64,000 bases of DNA, taken from positions 124,001 through 188,000 of the forward strand of contig CANQMS010000001.1 in assembly GCA_947624995.1 (NCBI GenBank). The letters run 5' to 3'. A program made the position numbers and the translations under genes. The notes under the pieces were generated by a model, which ran no database searches, had not been told where the DNA came from, and saw nothing but the letters and a program-made list of their open reading frames with translations. This document shows positions 63,116-64,000 of this stretch, piece after piece. Origin of the DNA: an uncultured Clostridia bacterium. Lineage in GTDB: Bacteria; Bacillota; Clostridia; Oscillospirales; CAG-272. Numbering within the stretch: the first letter of the stretch is position 1; each line of letters begins with the position of its first letter.

Positions 63116-64000
63116 ATGAAAAAAACAGTATTCGGGGCGCGCGGATGCGACCGCGTATCGCCCCGCATCATTTTTGTTTCCGTTCTTCTTCTGATCGCCG
63201 TCATGCTCACCTCCGTTTCATGCGGGCTCGGCGGCGAGACACACGACACCGTCGCGGCAGCGACGCCGGGAAGCGGTTCCAATCCTTCCGGCGCCGGGAC
63301 AAACGCCCCCTCGAATCCGGGTACGAATTCTCCGTCCGATCCGACGGGGACGACAGCGCCCGGCGGCAGCGAAGGCACGGACACGCCCTCCAAGGGAGAC
63401 ACGGACGCCCCGGCGACCTCCGACGATGAACCGACTCTCACCCCCGGTGCGGCAGAGCTCCCGGAGGGGACGGCGGAGAGCGGATATCTTGACAAGATAA
63501 TGTTCTACGGAGACTCAACGACATACGGTCTGCGCTTTTATGAGATATTCGGTTCGAAGACGACCGACCGCGTGTGGACTCCAAAGTCGGGTACGCTCGC
63601 GCTTTTCAACGCCACAACGGAAAAAATATATGACGCATCCGTCGACGAGGAGTTCACCCTCTCCGAGATGGCGGCTCGCAAAAAGCCCGAATATCTCATC
63701 ATAACTCTCGGCGTCAACGGCATTGCCATGATGGACGAGGACTATTTCAAAAGCGAATACATAAAGGTCATAAACATCATCCGCGAAGCCTCACCGGCAA
63801 CAAAGATAATCCTTCAGACTATGTACCCCGTTTCGTCGATATATAACCAGACGGACAGTCTCAATATGACGAAGATAAAGAACGGGAACAAATGGATCTC
63901 CGAAATAGCCGAAGAGACGGGATGCCGCTTCCTCAACTCATTTGACTGGTTCCTCGGCAGCGACGGTCTCATGGATCCGAAATACGACAACATGGGCGAC
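63116..64000 (+). CDS. Exported SGNH/GDSL-type hydrolase, cut by the window edge
   Basis: The frame is open for 295 codons to the window end. It has a signal sequence with a Cys36 in SVSC that is a poor lipobox, a low-complexity linker rich in Gly, Thr, Ser and Pro (about 38-120), and an SGNH core with FYGDSTTYGL (block I serine) and ITLGVNGI (block III), followed by PATKIILQTMYPV. Such enzymes are often esterases acting on cell-wall or dietary polysaccharides. AAGGAG lies before the ATG. The C-terminal catalytic His block is beyond the edge. Confidence 0.82.
   Translation, partial: MKKTVFGARGCDRVSPRIIFVSVLLLIAVMLTSVSCGLGGETHDTVAAATPGSGSNPSGAGTNAPSNPGTNSPSDPTGTTAPGGSEGTDTPSKGDTDAPATSDDEPTLTPGAAELPEGTAESGYLDKIMFYGDSTTYGLRFYEIFGSKTTDRVWTPKSGTLALFNATTEKIYDASVDEEFTLSEMAARKKPEYLIITLGVNGIAMMDEDYFKSEYIKVINIIREASPATKIILQTMYPVSSIYNQTDSLNMTKIKNGNKWISEIAEETGCRFLNSFDWFLGSDGLMDPKYDNMGD

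Noticed and set aside
1..64000. CRISPR arrays, tRNA or rRNA genes, insertion sequences, prophage
   Set aside because: No regularly spaced repeats, no tRNA- or rRNA-like sequence, and no transposase, integrase or phage structural gene was seen.

Overview
The window reads as a GC-rich chromosomal segment from an anaerobic Bacillota (class Clostridia) bacterium. The evidence is gene content and order: a clostridial glycogen cluster with the non-catalytic subunit GlgD, the blocks infC-rpmI-rplT, rnc-radical SAM-smc-ftsY and scpA-scpB-DUF2953-ytfJ, a Firmicutes-type LexA box, GTP-dependent PEP carboxykinase, Gram-positive Shine-Dalgarno sites and a sporulation-type protein (YtfJ/GerW). GTG and TTG starts are fairly common (smc, rdgB, rnc, trmFO, the radical SAM gene, lexA, scpA, the DUF2953 gene and others). 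No rRNA, tRNA, CRISPR array, prophage or insertion sequence was seen.

Layout. (1) 1-11.5 kb, minus strand: glycogen metabolism. One unit is glgB, a DUF1287 putative peptidase, glgC and glgD, with a promoter before glgB and a terminator after glgD. A second unit is glgA-glgP with its own promoter and terminator. A GH13 amylase-type enzyme follows. Together these enzymes activate glucose, polymerise it, branch it and degrade the polymer. (2) 11.6-31.3 kb, minus strand: a long tightly packed housekeeping run from a TrmH-type methyltransferase through dprA, topA, trmFO, plsX, rnc, a radical SAM protein, smc, ftsY, rdgB, yhbY, nadD, yqeK and rsfS, two tiny membrane proteins and a phosphate-binding-like protein, to leuS. 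Many genes overlap by 4-11 bases. (3) 31.3-32.8 kb, minus strand: infC-rpmI-rplT behind a strong promoter and a leader with attenuator-like hairpins. (4) 32.8-33.3 kb: a structured intergenic region holding the lon promoter and a possible small RNA. (5) 33.3-43.7 kb, plus strand: lon, engB, an M50 peptidase, scpA, scpB, DUF2953, ytfJ, a D,D-carboxypeptidase, uxaC and metY. (6) 43.7-50.1 kb: pckG on the minus strand, the SOS genes lexA and a UvrX-like Y-family polymerase with a small partner (each with a LexA box), and two lipoproteins. (7) 50.1-60.2 kb, minus strand: a signalling cassette (REC-HD-GYP-GGDEF, Hpt, hybrid histidine kinase), a short UvrA-like ATPase, a TauE/SafE transporter and a CmpB-like membrane protein. 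(8) 60.4-64 kb, plus strand: an aldo/keto reductase with two ferredoxin clusters, a phosphodiester glycosidase-domain protein, a membrane protein and a GDSL-type exported hydrolase that runs off the window.

Most of the window is conserved core genome and I do not see a clearly new system. The best leads are the phosphorelay wired to a protein with intact c-di-GMP synthesis and degradation motifs, the candidate small RNA upstream of lon, the inverted pair of hairpin elements between metY and pckG, and the orphan membrane-anchored binding protein with two micro-proteins upstream of leuS. The promoters are notably uniform: many carry a TRTGN extended -10 element, often before TATACT.
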